Shown one piece after another: positions 12,301 to 25,379 of a DNA stretch of 64,000 nt (position 1 is the first letter of the stretch; every line of letters starts with the position of its first letter). The DNA is from Hippophae tibetana (taxonomy: Eukaryota > Streptophyta > Magnoliopsida > Rosales > Elaeagnaceae). Position numbers and translations under genes: made by a program. The notes below the pieces were generated by a model, which saw only the letters and a program-made list of their open reading frames with translations, was not told the origin of the DNA and searched no databases. Location: NCBI GenBank assembly GCA_037013495.1, contig CM072810.1:23691343-23755342 (forward strand). The letters are read 5' to 3'.

Positions 12301-15300
12301 ACCACTATACTTGATGTCAATAAAGTCAAGCTCTTTCCGTCTGCGAAAGTGGATAGCTATCATCTTGGAAACAAGTGATGCAGTTCGAATAATTTCCCAA
12401 CTCATTCATTTAACAGTAAGTTCACAGGCCTTGTATATGGATTTAGCCAAGGTAACAATGGCTTGAAAATGGTAATGTAGATTAACAACGATTTTCTCAA
12501 TCTACTTTTTTTTCCAAATAAGTGCATCCAAATTTTACGAGTAGTTGATAATGTTTGAAAAACCTGCATAGAAGTTGTGCAAGGTTTCATCCTCTTGCAT
12601 GATATAGAGTGCAAAATTTCTGTTCACCTACATACTTCTAGATTTATTTATTTTTGCTCAAATGCCTATATGAGTGGTCTCCAAAATAATTCAAGTTGCT
12701 TGGAAGAAATGAAACGGTAATTTCATTGAAATAATCATTTTAGAACTCGTATTAGCTTTTTTTAAAATCCTAAAAAAAAGGTTTATTCTCTCTAAGAAAT
12801 TTTGTAAATCTCTAGCAAAGTATAGATATTTTTTCTTCATTGGTATTAGATTCATAATTTGACACAATTGTGTCAAAAATAGCTTCACTCAGACCACTAT
12901 ACTTGATGTCAATAAAGTCAAGCTCTTTCCGTCTGCGAAAGTGGATAGCTATCATCTTGGAAACAAGTGATGCAGTTCGAATAATTTCCCAACTCATTCA
13001 TTTAACAGTAAGTTCACAGGCCTTGTATATGGATTTAGCCAAGGTAACAATGGCTTGAAAATGGTAATGTAGATTAACAACGATTTTCTCAATCTACTTT
13101 TTTTTCCAAATAAGTGCATCCAAATTTTACGAGTAGTTGATAATGTTTGAAAAACCTGCATAGAAGTTGTGCAAGGTTTCATCCTCTTGCATGATATAGA
13201 GTGCAAAATTTCTGTTCACCTACATACTTCTAGATTTATTTATTTTTGCTCAAATGCCTATATGAGTGGTCTCCAAAATAATTCAAGTTGCTTGGAAGAA
13301 ATGAAACGGTAATTTCCTTGAAATAATCATTTTAGAACTCGGATTAGCTCTTTTTAAAATCCTAAAAAAAAGGTTTATTCTCTCTAAGAAATTTTGTAAA
13401 TCTCTAGCAAAGTATAGATATTTTTTCTTCATTGGTATTAGATTCATAATTTGACACAATTGTGTCAAAAATAGCTTCACTCAGACCACTATACTTGATG
13501 TCAATAAAGTCAAGCTCTTTCCGTCTGCGAAAGTGGATAGCTATCATCTTGGAAACAAGTGATGCAGTTCGAATAATTTCCCAACTCATTCATTTAACAG
13601 TAAGTTCACAGGCCTTGTATATGGATTTAGCCAAGGTAACAATGGCTTGAAAATGGTAATGTAGATTAACAACGATTTTCTCAATCTACTTTTTTTTCCA
13701 AATAAGTGCATCCAAATTTTACGAGTAGTTGATAATGTTTGAAAAACCTGCATAGAATTTGTGCATGGTTTCATCCTCTTGCATGATATAGAGTGCAAAA
13801 TTTCTGTTCACGTACATATTTCTAGATTTATTTATTTTTGCTCAAATGCCTATATGAGTGGTCTCCGAAATGTTTCAAGTTGCTTGGAAGAAATAAAACG
13901 GTAAATTCATTGAAATAATCTTTTTAGAGCTCGGATTACCTTTTTTTAAATCCTAAAAAAAAGGTTTATTCTCTCTAAGAAATTTTGTAAATCTCTGGCA
14001 AAGTATAGATATTTTTTCTTCATTGGTATTAGATTCATAATTTGACACAATTGTGTCAAAAATAGCTTCACTCAGACCACTATACTTGATGTCAATAAAG
14101 TCAAGCTCTTTCCGTCTACGAAAGTGGATAGCTATCATCTTGGAAACAAGTGATGCAGTTCGAATAATTTCCCAACTCATTCATTTAACAGTAAGTTCAC
14201 AGGCCTTGTATATGGATTTAGCCAAGGTAACAATGGCTTGAAAATGGTAATGTAGGTTAACAACGATTTTCTCAATCTACTTTTTTTTCCAAATAGTGCA
14301 TCCAAATTTTACGAGTAGTTGATAATGTTTGAAAAACCTGCATAGAATTTGTGCATGGTTTCATCCTCTTGCATGATATAGAGTGCAAAATTTCTGTTCA
14401 CCTACATATTTCTAGATTTATTTATTTTTGCTCAAATGCCTATATGAGTGGTCTCCAAAACGTTTCAAGTTGCTTGGAAGAAATAAAACGGTAAATTCAT
14501 TGAAATAATCTTTTTAGAGCTCGGATTACCTTTTTTTTAAATCCTAAAAAAATGGTTTATTCTTTCTATGAAATTTAGTAAATCTCTGGCAAAGTATAGA
14601 TATTTTCTCTTCATTGGTATTAGATTCATAATTTGACACAATTGTGTCAAAAATAGCTTCACTCAGACCACTATACTTGATGTCAATAAAGTCAAGCTCT
14701 TTCCGTCTGTGAAAGTGGATAGCTATCATCTTGGAAACAAGTGATACAGTTCGAATAATTTCCCAACTGATTCATTTAACAGTAAGTTCACAGGCCTTGT
14801 ATATGAATTTAGCCAAAGTAACAATGGCTTGAAAATGATAATGTAGGCTAACAACGATTTTCTCAATCTACGTTTTTCCCAAATAAGTGCATCCAAATTT
14901 TACGAGTAGTTGATAATGTTTGAAAAACCTGCATAGAATTTGTGCAAGGTTTCATCCTCTTGCATGATATAGAGTGCAAAATTTCTGTTCACCTACATAT
15001 TTCTAGATTTATTTATTTTTGCTCAAATGCCTATATGAGTGGTCTCCAAAACGTTTCAAGTTGCTTGGAAGAAATAAAACGGTAAATTCATTGAAATAAT
15101 CTTTTTAGAGCTCGGATTACCTTTTTTTTAAATCCTAAAAAAATGGTTTATTCTTTCTATGAAATTTAGTAAATCTCTGGCAAAGTATAGATATTTTCTC
15201 TTCATTGGTATTAGATTCATAATTTGACACAATTGTGTCAAAAATAGCTTCACTCAGACCATTATACTTGATGTCAATCGAGTCAAGCTCTTTCCGTCTG

Positions 15301-17030
15301 CGAAAGTGGATAGCTATCATCTTGGAAACAAGTGAAACAGTTCGAATAATTTCCCAACTTATTCATTTAACAGTAAGTTCACAGGCCTTGTATATGAATT
15401 TAGCCAAGGTAACAATGGCTTGAAAATGATAATGTAGGCTAACAACGATTTTCTCAATCTACGTTTTTCCCAAATAAGTGCATCCAAATTTTACGAGTAG
15501 TTGATAATGTTTGAAAAACCTGCATAGAATTTGTGCAAGGTTTCATCCTCTTGCATGATATAGAGTGCAAAATTTCTGTTCACCTACATACTTCTAGATT
15601 TATTTATTTTTGCTCAAATGCCTATATGAGTGGTCTCCAAAATAATTCAAGTTGCTTGGAAGAAATGAAACGGTAATTTCATTGAAATAATCATTTTAGA
15701 ACTCGGATTAGCTTTTTTTAAAATCCTAAAAAAAAGGTTTATTCTCTCTAAGAAATTTTGTAAATCTCTAGCAAAGTATAGATATTTTTTCTTCATTGGT
15801 ATTAGATTCATAATTTGACACAATTGTGTCAAAAATAGCTTCACTCAGACCACTATACTTGATGTCAATAAAGTCAAGCTCTTTCCGTCTGCGAAAGTGG
15901 ATAGCTATCATCTTGGAAACAAGTGATGCAGTTCGAATAATTTCCCAACTCATTCATTTAACAGTAAGTTCACAGGCCTTGTATATGGATTTAGCCAAGG
16001 TAACAATGGCTTGAAAATGGTAATGTAGGTTAACAACGATTTTCTCAATCTACTTTTTTTTCCAAATAGTGCATCCAAATTTTACGAGTAGTTGATAATG
16101 TTTGAAAAACCTGCATAGAATTTGTGCATGGTTTCATCCTCTTGCATGATATAGAGTGCAAAATTTCTGTTCACCTACATATTTCTAGATTTATTTATTT
16201 TTGCTCAAATGCCTATATGAGTGGTCTCCAAAACGTTTCAAGTTGCTTGGAAGAAATAAAACGGTAAATTCATTGAAATAATCTTTTTAGAGCTCGGATT
16301 ACCTTTTTTTTAAATCCTAAAAAAATGGTTTATTCTTTCTATGAAATTTAGTAAATCTCTGGCAAAGTATAGATATTTTCTCTTCATTGGTATTAGATTC
16401 ATAATTTGACACAATTGTGTCAAAAATAGCTTCACTCAGACCACTATACTTGATGTCAATAAAGTCAAGCTCTTTCCGTCTGTGAAAGTGGATAGCTATC
16501 ATCTTGGAAACAAGTGATACAGTTCGAATAATTTCCCAACTGATTCATTTAACAGTAAGTTCACAGGCCTTGTATATGAATTTAGCCAAGGTAACAATGG
16601 CTTGAAAATGATAATGTAGGCTAACAACGATTTTCTCAATCTACGTTTTTCCCAAATAAGTGCATCCAAATTTTACGAGTAGTTGATAATGTTTGAAAAA
16701 CCTGCATAGAAGTTGTGCAAGGTTTCATCCTCTTGCATGATATAGAGTGCAAAATTTCTGTTCACCTACATATTTCTAGATTTATTTATTTTTGCTCAAA
16801 TGCCTATATGAGTGGTCTCCAAAACGTTTCAAGTTGCTTGGAAGAAATAAAACGGTAAATTCATTGAAATAATCTTTTTAGAACTCGGATTAGCTTTTTT
16901 TAAAATCCTAAAAAAATGGTTTATTCTTTCTAAGAAATTTTGTAAATCTCTGGCAAAGTATAGATATTTTCTCTTCATTGGTATTAGATTCATAATTTGA
17001 CACAATTGTGTCAAAAATAGCTTCACTCAG
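6380..17030 (+). repeat. Tandem 9-mer higher-order repeat, period 5,320 bp, two copies
   Basis: Rare variants recur at an exact spacing of 5,320 bp, or nine units. Examples are GAACTCGTATTAG (ending its CTCGT at 7,430 and 12,750), GTCTCCGAAATG (8,541 and 13,861), GTCAATCGAGTC (TCAATCG ending at 9,960 and 15,280) and the short ACGTTTTCCC (6,594 and 11,914). Only a handful of differences are visible between the copies over more than 5 kb. The first copy spans roughly 6.38-11.70 kb and the second 11.70-17.03 kb. Outside these limits the 5,320-bp correspondence stops. Confidence 0.92.
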
Positions 17031-17199
17031 ACCATTATACTTGATGTCAATCAAGTCAAGGTCTTTCCGTCTGCGAAAGTGGATAGCTATCATCTTGGAA
17101 ACAAGTGATACAGTTCGAATAATTTCCCAACTTATTCATTTAACAGTAAGTTCACAGGCCTTGTATATGAATTTAGCCAAGGTAACAATGGCTTGAAAA

Positions 17200-20100
17200 T
17201 GGTAATGTAGGCTAACAACGATTTTCTCAATCTACGTTTTTCCCAAATAAGTGCATCCAAATTTTACGAGTAGTTGATAATGTTTGAAAAACCTGCATAG
17301 AATTTGTGCAAGGTTTCATCCTCTTGCATGATATAGAGTGCAAAATTTCTGTTCACCTACATATTTCTAGATTTATTTATTTTTGCTCAAATGCCTATAT
17401 GAGTGGTCTCCAAAACGTTTCAAGTTGCTTGGAAGAAATAAAACGGTAAATTCATTGAAATAATATTTTTAGAGCTCGGATTACCTTTTTTTTAAATCCT
17501 AAAAAAATGGTTTATTCTTTCTATGAAATTTAGTAAATCTCTGGCAAAGTATAGATATTTTCTCTTCATTGGTATTAGATTCATAATTTGACACAATTGT
17601 GTCAAAAATAGCTTCACTCAGACCATTATACTTGATGTCAATAAAGTCAAGCTCTTTCCGTCTGCGAAAGTGGATAGCTATCATCTTGGAAACAAGTGAT
17701 CCAGTTCGAATAATTTCCCAACTGATTCATTTAACAGTAAGTTCACAGGCCTTGTATATGGATTTAGCCAAGATAACAATGGCTTGAAAATGATAATGTA
17801 GGCTAACAACGATTTTCTCAATCTATTTTTTTTTCCAAATAAGTGCATCCAAATTTTACGAGTAGTTGATAATGTTTGAAAAACCTGCATAGAAGTTGTG
17901 CAAGGTTTCATCCTCTTGCATGATATAGAGTGCAAAATTTCTGTTCACCTACATACTTCTAGATTTATTTATTTTTGCTCAAATGCCTATATGAGTGGTC
18001 TCCAAAATAATTCAAGTTGCTTGGAAGAAATGAAACGGTAATTTCATTGAAATAATCATTTTAGAACTCGGATTAGCTTTTTTGAAAATCCTAAAAAAAA
18101 GGTTTATTCTCTCTAAGAAATTTTGTAAATCTCTACCAAAGTATAGATATTTTTTCTTCATTGGTATTAGATTCATAATTTGACACAATTGTGTCAAAAA
18201 TAGCTTCACTCAGACCACTATACTTGATGTCAATAAAGTCAAGCTCTTTCCGTCTGCGAAAGTGGATAGCTATCATCTTGGAAACAAGTGATGCAGTTCG
18301 AATAATTTCCCAACTCAATCATTTAACAGTAACTTCACAGGCCTTGTATATGGATTTAGCCAAGGTAACATTGGCTTGAAAATGGTAATGTAGATTAACA
18401 ACGATTTTCTCAATCTACTTTTTTTTCCAAATAAGTGCATCCAAATTTTACGAGTAGTTGATAATGTTTGAAAAACCTGCATAGAATTTGTGCATGGTTT
18501 CATCCTCTTGCATGATATAGAGTGCAAAATTTCTGTTCACCTACATATTTCTAGATTTATTTATTTTTGCTCAAATGCCTATATGAGTGGTCTCCAAAAC
18601 GTTTCAAGTTGCTTGGAAGAAATAAAACGGTAAATTCATTGAAATAATCTTTTTAGAGCTCGAATTACCTTTTTTTTAAATCCTAAAAAAATGGTTTATT
18701 CTTTCTATGAAATTTAGTAAATCTCTGGCAAAGTATAGATATTTTCTCTTCATTGGTATTAGATTCATAATTTGACACAATTGTGTCAAAAATAGCTTCA
18801 CTCAGACCACTATACTTGATGTCAATAAAGTCAAGCTCTTTCCGTCTGCGAAAGTGGATAGCTATCATCTTGGAAACAAGTGATGCAGTTCGAATAATTT
18901 CCCAACTCATTCATTTAACAGTAACTTCACAGGCCTTGTATATGGATTTAGCCAAGGTAACATTGGCTTGAAAATGGTAATGTAGATTAACAACGATTTT
19001 CTCAATCTACTTTTTTTTCCAAATAAGTGCATCCAAATTTTACGAGTAGTTGATAATGTTTGAAAAACCTGCATAGAATTTGTGCATGGTTTCATCCTCT
19101 TGCATGATATAGAGTGCAAAATTTCTGTTCACCTACATATTTCTAGATTTATTTATTTTTGCTCAAATGCCTATATGAGTGGTCTCCAAAACGTTTCAAG
19201 TTGCTTGCAAGAAATAAAACGGTAAATTCATTGAAATAATCTTTTTAGAGCTCGGATTACCTTTTTTTTAAATCCTAAAAAAATGGTTTATTCTTTCTAT
19301 GAAATTTAGTAAATCTCTGGCAAAGTATAGATATTTTCTCTTCATTGGTATTAGATTCATAATTTGACACAATTGTGTCAAAAATAGCTTCACTCAGACC
19401 ACTATACTTGATGTCAATAAAGTCAAGCTCTTTCCGTCTGTGAAAGTGGATAGATATCATCTTGGAAACAAGTGATACAGTTCGAATAATTTCCCAACTG
19501 ATTCATTTAACAGTAAGTTCACAGGCCTTGTATATGAATTTAGCCAAGGTAACAATGGCTTGAAAATGATAATGTAGGCTAACAACGATTTTCTCAATCT
19601 ACGTTTTCCCAAATAAGTGCATCCAAATTTTACGAGTAGTTGATAATGTTTGAAAAACCTGCATAGAATTTGTGCAAGGTTTCATCCTCTTGCATGATAT
19701 AGAGTGCAAAATTTCTGTTCACCTACATATTTCTAGATTTATTTATTTTTGCTCAAATGCCTATATGAGTGGTCTCCAAAACGTTTCAAGTTGCTTGGAA
19801 GAAATAAAACGGTAAATTCATTGAAATAATATTTTTAGAGCTCGGATTACCTTTTTTTTAAATCCTAAAAAAATGGTTTATTCTTTCTATGAAATTTAGT
19901 AAATCTCTGGCAAAGTATAGATATTTTCTCTTCATTGGTATTAGATTCATAATTTGACACAATTGTGTCAAAAATAGCTTCACTCAGACCATTATACTTG
20001 ATGTCAATCAAGTCAAGCTCTTTCCGTCTGCGAAAGTGGATAGCTATCATCTTGGAAACAAGTGATCCAGTTCGAATAATTTCCCAACTGATTCATTTAA

Positions 20101-21200
20101 CAGTAAGTTCACAGGCCTTGTATATGGATTTAGCCAAGATAACAATGGCTTGAAAATGATAATGTAGGCTAACAACGATTTTCTCAATCTATTTTTTTTT
20201 CCAAATAAGTGCATCCAAATTTTACGAGTAGTTGATAATGTTTGAAAAACCTGCATAGAAGTTGTGCAAGGTTTCATCCTCTTGCATGATATAGAGTGCA
20301 AAATTTCTGTTCACCTACATACTTCTAGATTTATTTATTTTTGCTCAAATGCCTATATGAGTGGTCTCCAAAATAATTCAAGTTGCTTGGAAGAAATGAA
20401 ACGGTAATTTCATTGAAATAATCATTTTAGAACTCGGATTAGCTTTTTTGAAAATCCTAAAAAAAAGGTTTATTCTCTCTAAGAAATTTTGTAAATCTCT
20501 ACCAAAGTATAGATATTTTTTCTTCATTGGTATTAGATTCATAATTTGACACAATTGTGTCAAAAATAGCTTCACTCAGACCACTATACTTGATGTCAAT
20601 AAAGTCAAGCTCTTTCCGTCTGCGAAAGTGGATAGCTATCATCTTGGAAACAAGTGATGCAGTTCGAATAATTTCCCAACTCATTCATTTAACAGTAACT
20701 TCACAGGCCTTGTATATGGATTTAGCCAAGGTAACATTGGCTTGAAAATGGTAATGTAGATTAACAACGATTTTCTCAATCTACTTTTTTTTCCAAATAA
20801 GTGCATCCAAATTTTACGAGTAGTTGATAATGTTTGAAAAACCTGCATAGAATTTGTGCATGGTTTCATCCTCTTGCATGATATAGAGTGCAAAATTTCT
20901 GTTCACCTACATATTTCTAGATTTATTTATTTTTGCTCAAATGCCTATATGAGTGGTCTCCAAAACGTTTCAAGTTGCTTGGAAGAAATAAAACGGTAAA
21001 TTCATTGAAATAATCTTTTTAGAGCTCGAATTACCTTTTTTTTAAATCCTAAAAAAATGGTTTATTCTTTCTATGAAATTTAGTAAATCTCTGGCAAAGT
21101 ATAGATATTTTCTCTTCATTGGTATTAGATTCATAATTTGACACAATTGTGTCAAAAATAGCTTCACTCAGACCACTATACTTGATGTCAATAAAGTCAA
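17200..21200 (+). repeat. 4-mer higher-order repeat, period 2,366 bp
   Basis: The variant CTCTACCAAAG occurs at 18,131 and 20,497, and GAGCTCGAATTACC at about 18,656 and 21,022, both 2,366 bp apart (four units). A GCCAAGATAACAATGG variant and a GTAACTTCACAGG variant also repeat with this spacing. The second copy is incomplete at its right end. Boundaries are approximate. Confidence 0.85.
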
Positions 21201-21899
21201 GCTCTTTCCGTCTGTGAAAGTGGATAGATATCATCTTGGAAACAAGTGATACAGTTCGAATAATTTCCCAACTGATTCATTTAACAGTAAGTTCACAGGC
21301 CTTGTATATGAATTTAGCCAAGGTAACAATGGCTTGAAAATGATAATGTAGGCTAACAACGATTTTCTCAATCTACGTTTTCCCAAATAAGTGCATCCAA
21401 ATTTTACGAGTAGTTGATAATGTTTGAAAAACCTGCATAGAATTTGTGCAAGGTTTCATCCTCTTGCATGATATAGAGTGCAAAATTTCTGTTCACCTAC
21501 ATATTTCTAGATTTATTTATTTTTGCTCAAATGCCTATATGAGTGGTCTCCAAAATGTTTCAAGTTGCTTGGAAGAAATAAAACGGTAAATTCATTGAAA
21601 TAATCTTTTTAGAGCTCGGATTACCTTTTTTTAAATCCTAAAAAAAAGGTTTATTCTCTCTAAGAAATTTTGTAAATCTCTGGCAAAGTATAGATATTTT
21701 TTCTTCATTGGTATTAGATTCATAATTTGACACAATTGTGTCAAAAATAGCTTCACTCAGACCACTATACTTGATGTCAATAAAGTCAAGCTCTTTCCGT
21801 CTGCGAAAGTGGATAGCTATCATCTTGGAAACAAGTGATGCAGTTCGAATAATTTCCCAACTCATTCATTTAACAGTAAGTTCACAGGCCTTGTATATG

Positions 21900-24800
21900 G
21901 ATTTAGCCAAGGTAACAATGGCTTGAAAATGGTAATGTAGGTTAACAACGATTTTCTCAATCTACTTTTTTTTCCAAATAAGTGCATCCAAATTTTACGA
22001 GTAGTTGATAATGTTTGAAAAACCTGCATAGAATTTGTGCATGGTTTCATCCTCTTGCATGATATAGAGTGCAAAATTTCTGTTCACCTACATATTTCTA
22101 GATTTATTTATTTTTGCTCAAATGCCTATATGAGTGGTCTCCAAAACGTTTCAAGTTGCTTGGAAGAAATAAAACGGTAAATTCATTGAAATAATCTTTT
22201 TAGAGCTGGGATTACCTTTTTTTTAAATCCTAAAAAAATGGTTTATTCTTTCTATGAAATTTAGTAAATCTCTGGCAAAGTATAGATATTTTCTCTTCAT
22301 TGGTATTAGATTCATAATTTGACACAATTGTGTCAAAAATAGCTTCACTCAGACCACTATACTTGATGTCAATAAAGTCAAGCTCTTTCCGTGTGTGAAA
22401 GTGGATAGCTATCATCTTGGAAACAAGTGATACAGTTCGAATAATTTCCCAACTGATTCATTTAACAGTAAGTTCACAGGCCTTGTATATGAATTTAGCC
22501 AAGGTAACAATGGCTTGAAAATGATAATGTAGGCTAACAACGATTTTCTCAATCTACGTTTTCCCAAATAAGTGCATCCAAATTTTACGAGTAGTTGATA
22601 ATGTTTGAAAAACCTGCATAGAATTTGTGCAAGGTTTCATCCTCTTGCATGATATAGAGTGCAAAATTTCTGTTCACGTACATATTTCTAGATTTATTTA
22701 TTTTTGCTCAAATGCCTATATGAGTGGTCTCCAAAATGTTTCAAGTTGCTTGGAAGAAATAAAAGGGTAAATTCATTGAAATAATCTTTTTAGAGCTCGG
22801 ATTACCTTTTTTTAAATCCTAAAAAAAAGGTTTATTCTCTCTAAGAAATTTTGTAAATCTCTGGCAAAGTATAGATATTATTTCTTCATTGGTATTAGAT
22901 TCATAATTTGACACAATTGTGTCAAAAATAGCTTCACTCAGACCACTATACTTGATGTCAATAAAGTCAAGCTCTTTCCGTCTGCGAAAGTGGATAGCTA
23001 TCATCTTGGAAACAAGTGATGCAGTTCGAATAATTTCCCAACTCATTCATTTAACAGTAAGTTCACAGGCCTTGTATATGGATTTAGCCAAGGTAACAAT
23101 GGCTTGAAAATGGTAATGTAGGTTAACAACGATTTTCTCAATCTACTTTTTTTTCCAAATAAGTGCATCCAAATTTTACGAGTAGTTGATAATGTTTGAA
23201 AAACCTGCATAGAATTTGTGCATGGTTTCATCCTCTTGCATGATATAGAGTGCAAAATTTCTGTTCACCTACATATTTCTAGATTTATTTATTTTTGCTC
23301 AAATGCCTATATGAGTGGTCTCCAAAACGTTTCAAGTTGCTTGGAAGAAATAAAACGGTAAATTCATTGAAATAATCTTTTTAGAGCTCGGATTACCTTT
23401 TTTTTAAATCCTAAAAAAATGGTTTATTCTTTCTATGAAATTTAGTAAATCTCTGGCAAAGTATAGATATTTTCTCTTCATTGGTATTAGATTCATAATT
23501 TGACACAATTGTGTCAAAAATAGCTTCACTCAGACCACTATACTTGATGTCAATAAAGTCAAGCTCTTTCCGTCTGTGAAAGTGGATAGCTATCATCTTG
23601 GAAACAAGTGATACAGTTTGAATAATTTCCCAACTGATTCATTTAACAGTAAGTTCACAGGCCTTGTATATGAATTTAGCCAAGGTAACAATGGCTTGAA
23701 AATGATAATGTAGGCTAACAACGATTTTCTCAATCTACGTTTTTCCCAAATAAGTGCATCCAAATTTTACGAGTAGTTGATAATGTTTGAAAAACCTGCA
23801 TAGAATTTGTGCATGGTTTCATCCTCTTGCATGATATAGAGTGCAAAATTTCTGTTCACCTACATATTTCTAGATTTATTTATTTTTGCTCAAATGCCTA
23901 TATGAGTGGTCTCCAAAACGTTTCAAGTTGCTTGGAAGAAATAAAACGGTAAATTCATTGAAATAATCTTTTTAGAGCTGGGATTACCTTTTTTTTAAAT
24001 CCTAAAAAAATGGTTTATTCTTTCTATGAAATTTAGTAAATCTCTGGCAAAGTATAGATATTTTCTCTTCATTGGTATTAGATTCATAATTTGACACAAT
24101 TGTGTCAAAAATAGCTTCACTCAGACCACTATACTTGATGTCAATAAAGTCAAGCTCTTTCCGTGTGTGAAAGTGGATAGCTATCATCTTGGAAACAAGT
24201 GATACAGTTCGAATAATTTCCCAACTGATTCATTTAACAGTAAGTTCACAGGCCTTGTATATGAATTTAGCCAAGGTAACAATGGCTTGAAAATGATAAT
24301 GTAGGCTAACAACGATTTTCTCAATCTACGTTTTCCCAAATAAGTGCATCCAAATTTTACGAGTAGTTGATAATGTTTGAAAAACCTGCATAGAATTTGT
24401 GCAAGGTTTCATCCTCTTGCATGATATAGAGTGCAAAATTTCTGTTCACGTACATATTTCTAGATTTATTTATTTTTGCTCAAATGCCTATATGAGTGGT
24501 CTCCAAAATGTTTCAAGTTGCTTGGAAGAAATAAAAGGGTAAATTCATTGAAATAATCTTTTTAGAGCTCGGATTACCTTTTTTTAAATCCTAAAAAAAA
24601 GGTTTATTCTCTCTAAGAAATTTTGTAAATCTCTGGCAAAGTATAGATATTATTTCTTCATTGGTATTAGATTCATAATTTGACACAATTGTGTCAAAAA
24701 TAGCTTCACTCAGACCACTATACTTGATGTCAATAAAGTCAAGCTCTTTCCGTCTGCGAAAGTGGATAGCTATCATCTTGGAAACAAGTGATGCAGTTCG

Positions 24801-25050
24801 AATAATTTCCCAACTCATTCATTTAACAGTAAGTTCACAGGCCTTGTATATGGATTTAGCCAAGGTAACAATGGCTTGAAAATGGTAATGTAGGTTAACA
24901 ACGATTTTCTCAATCTACTTTTTTTTCCAAATAAGTGCATCCAAATTTTACGAGTAGTTGATAATGTTTGAAAAACCTGCATAGAAGTTGTGCATGGTTT
25001 CATCCTCTTGCATGATATAGAGTGCAAAATTTCTGTTCACCTACATATTT
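21900..25050 (+). repeat. 3-mer higher-order repeat, period 1,772 bp
   Basis: The variants GAGCTGGGATTACC (its GCTGG at 22,205 and 23,977) and AAAAGGGTAAATTC (22,761 and 24,533) recur exactly 1,772 bp apart, as do CCGTGTGTGAAAG and GATATTATTTCTTC. The two copies are otherwise nearly identical. Limits are approximate. Confidence 0.85.
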
Positions 25051-25379
25051 CTAGATTTATTTATTTTTGCTCAAATGCCTATATGAGTGGTCTCCAAAAT
25101 AATTCAAGTTGCTTGGAAGAAATAAAACGGTAAATTCATTGAAATAATCTTTTTAGAGCTCGGATTACCTTTTTTTTAAATCCTAAAAAAATGGTTTATT
25201 CTTTCTATGAAATTTAGTAAATCTCTGGCAAAGTATAGATATTTTCTCTTCATTGGTATTAGATTCATAATTTGACACAATTGTGTCAAAAATAGCTTCA
25301 CTCAGACCACTATACTTGATGTCAATAAAGTCAAGCTCTTTCCGTCTGTGAAAGTGGATAGCTATCATCTTGGAAACAA

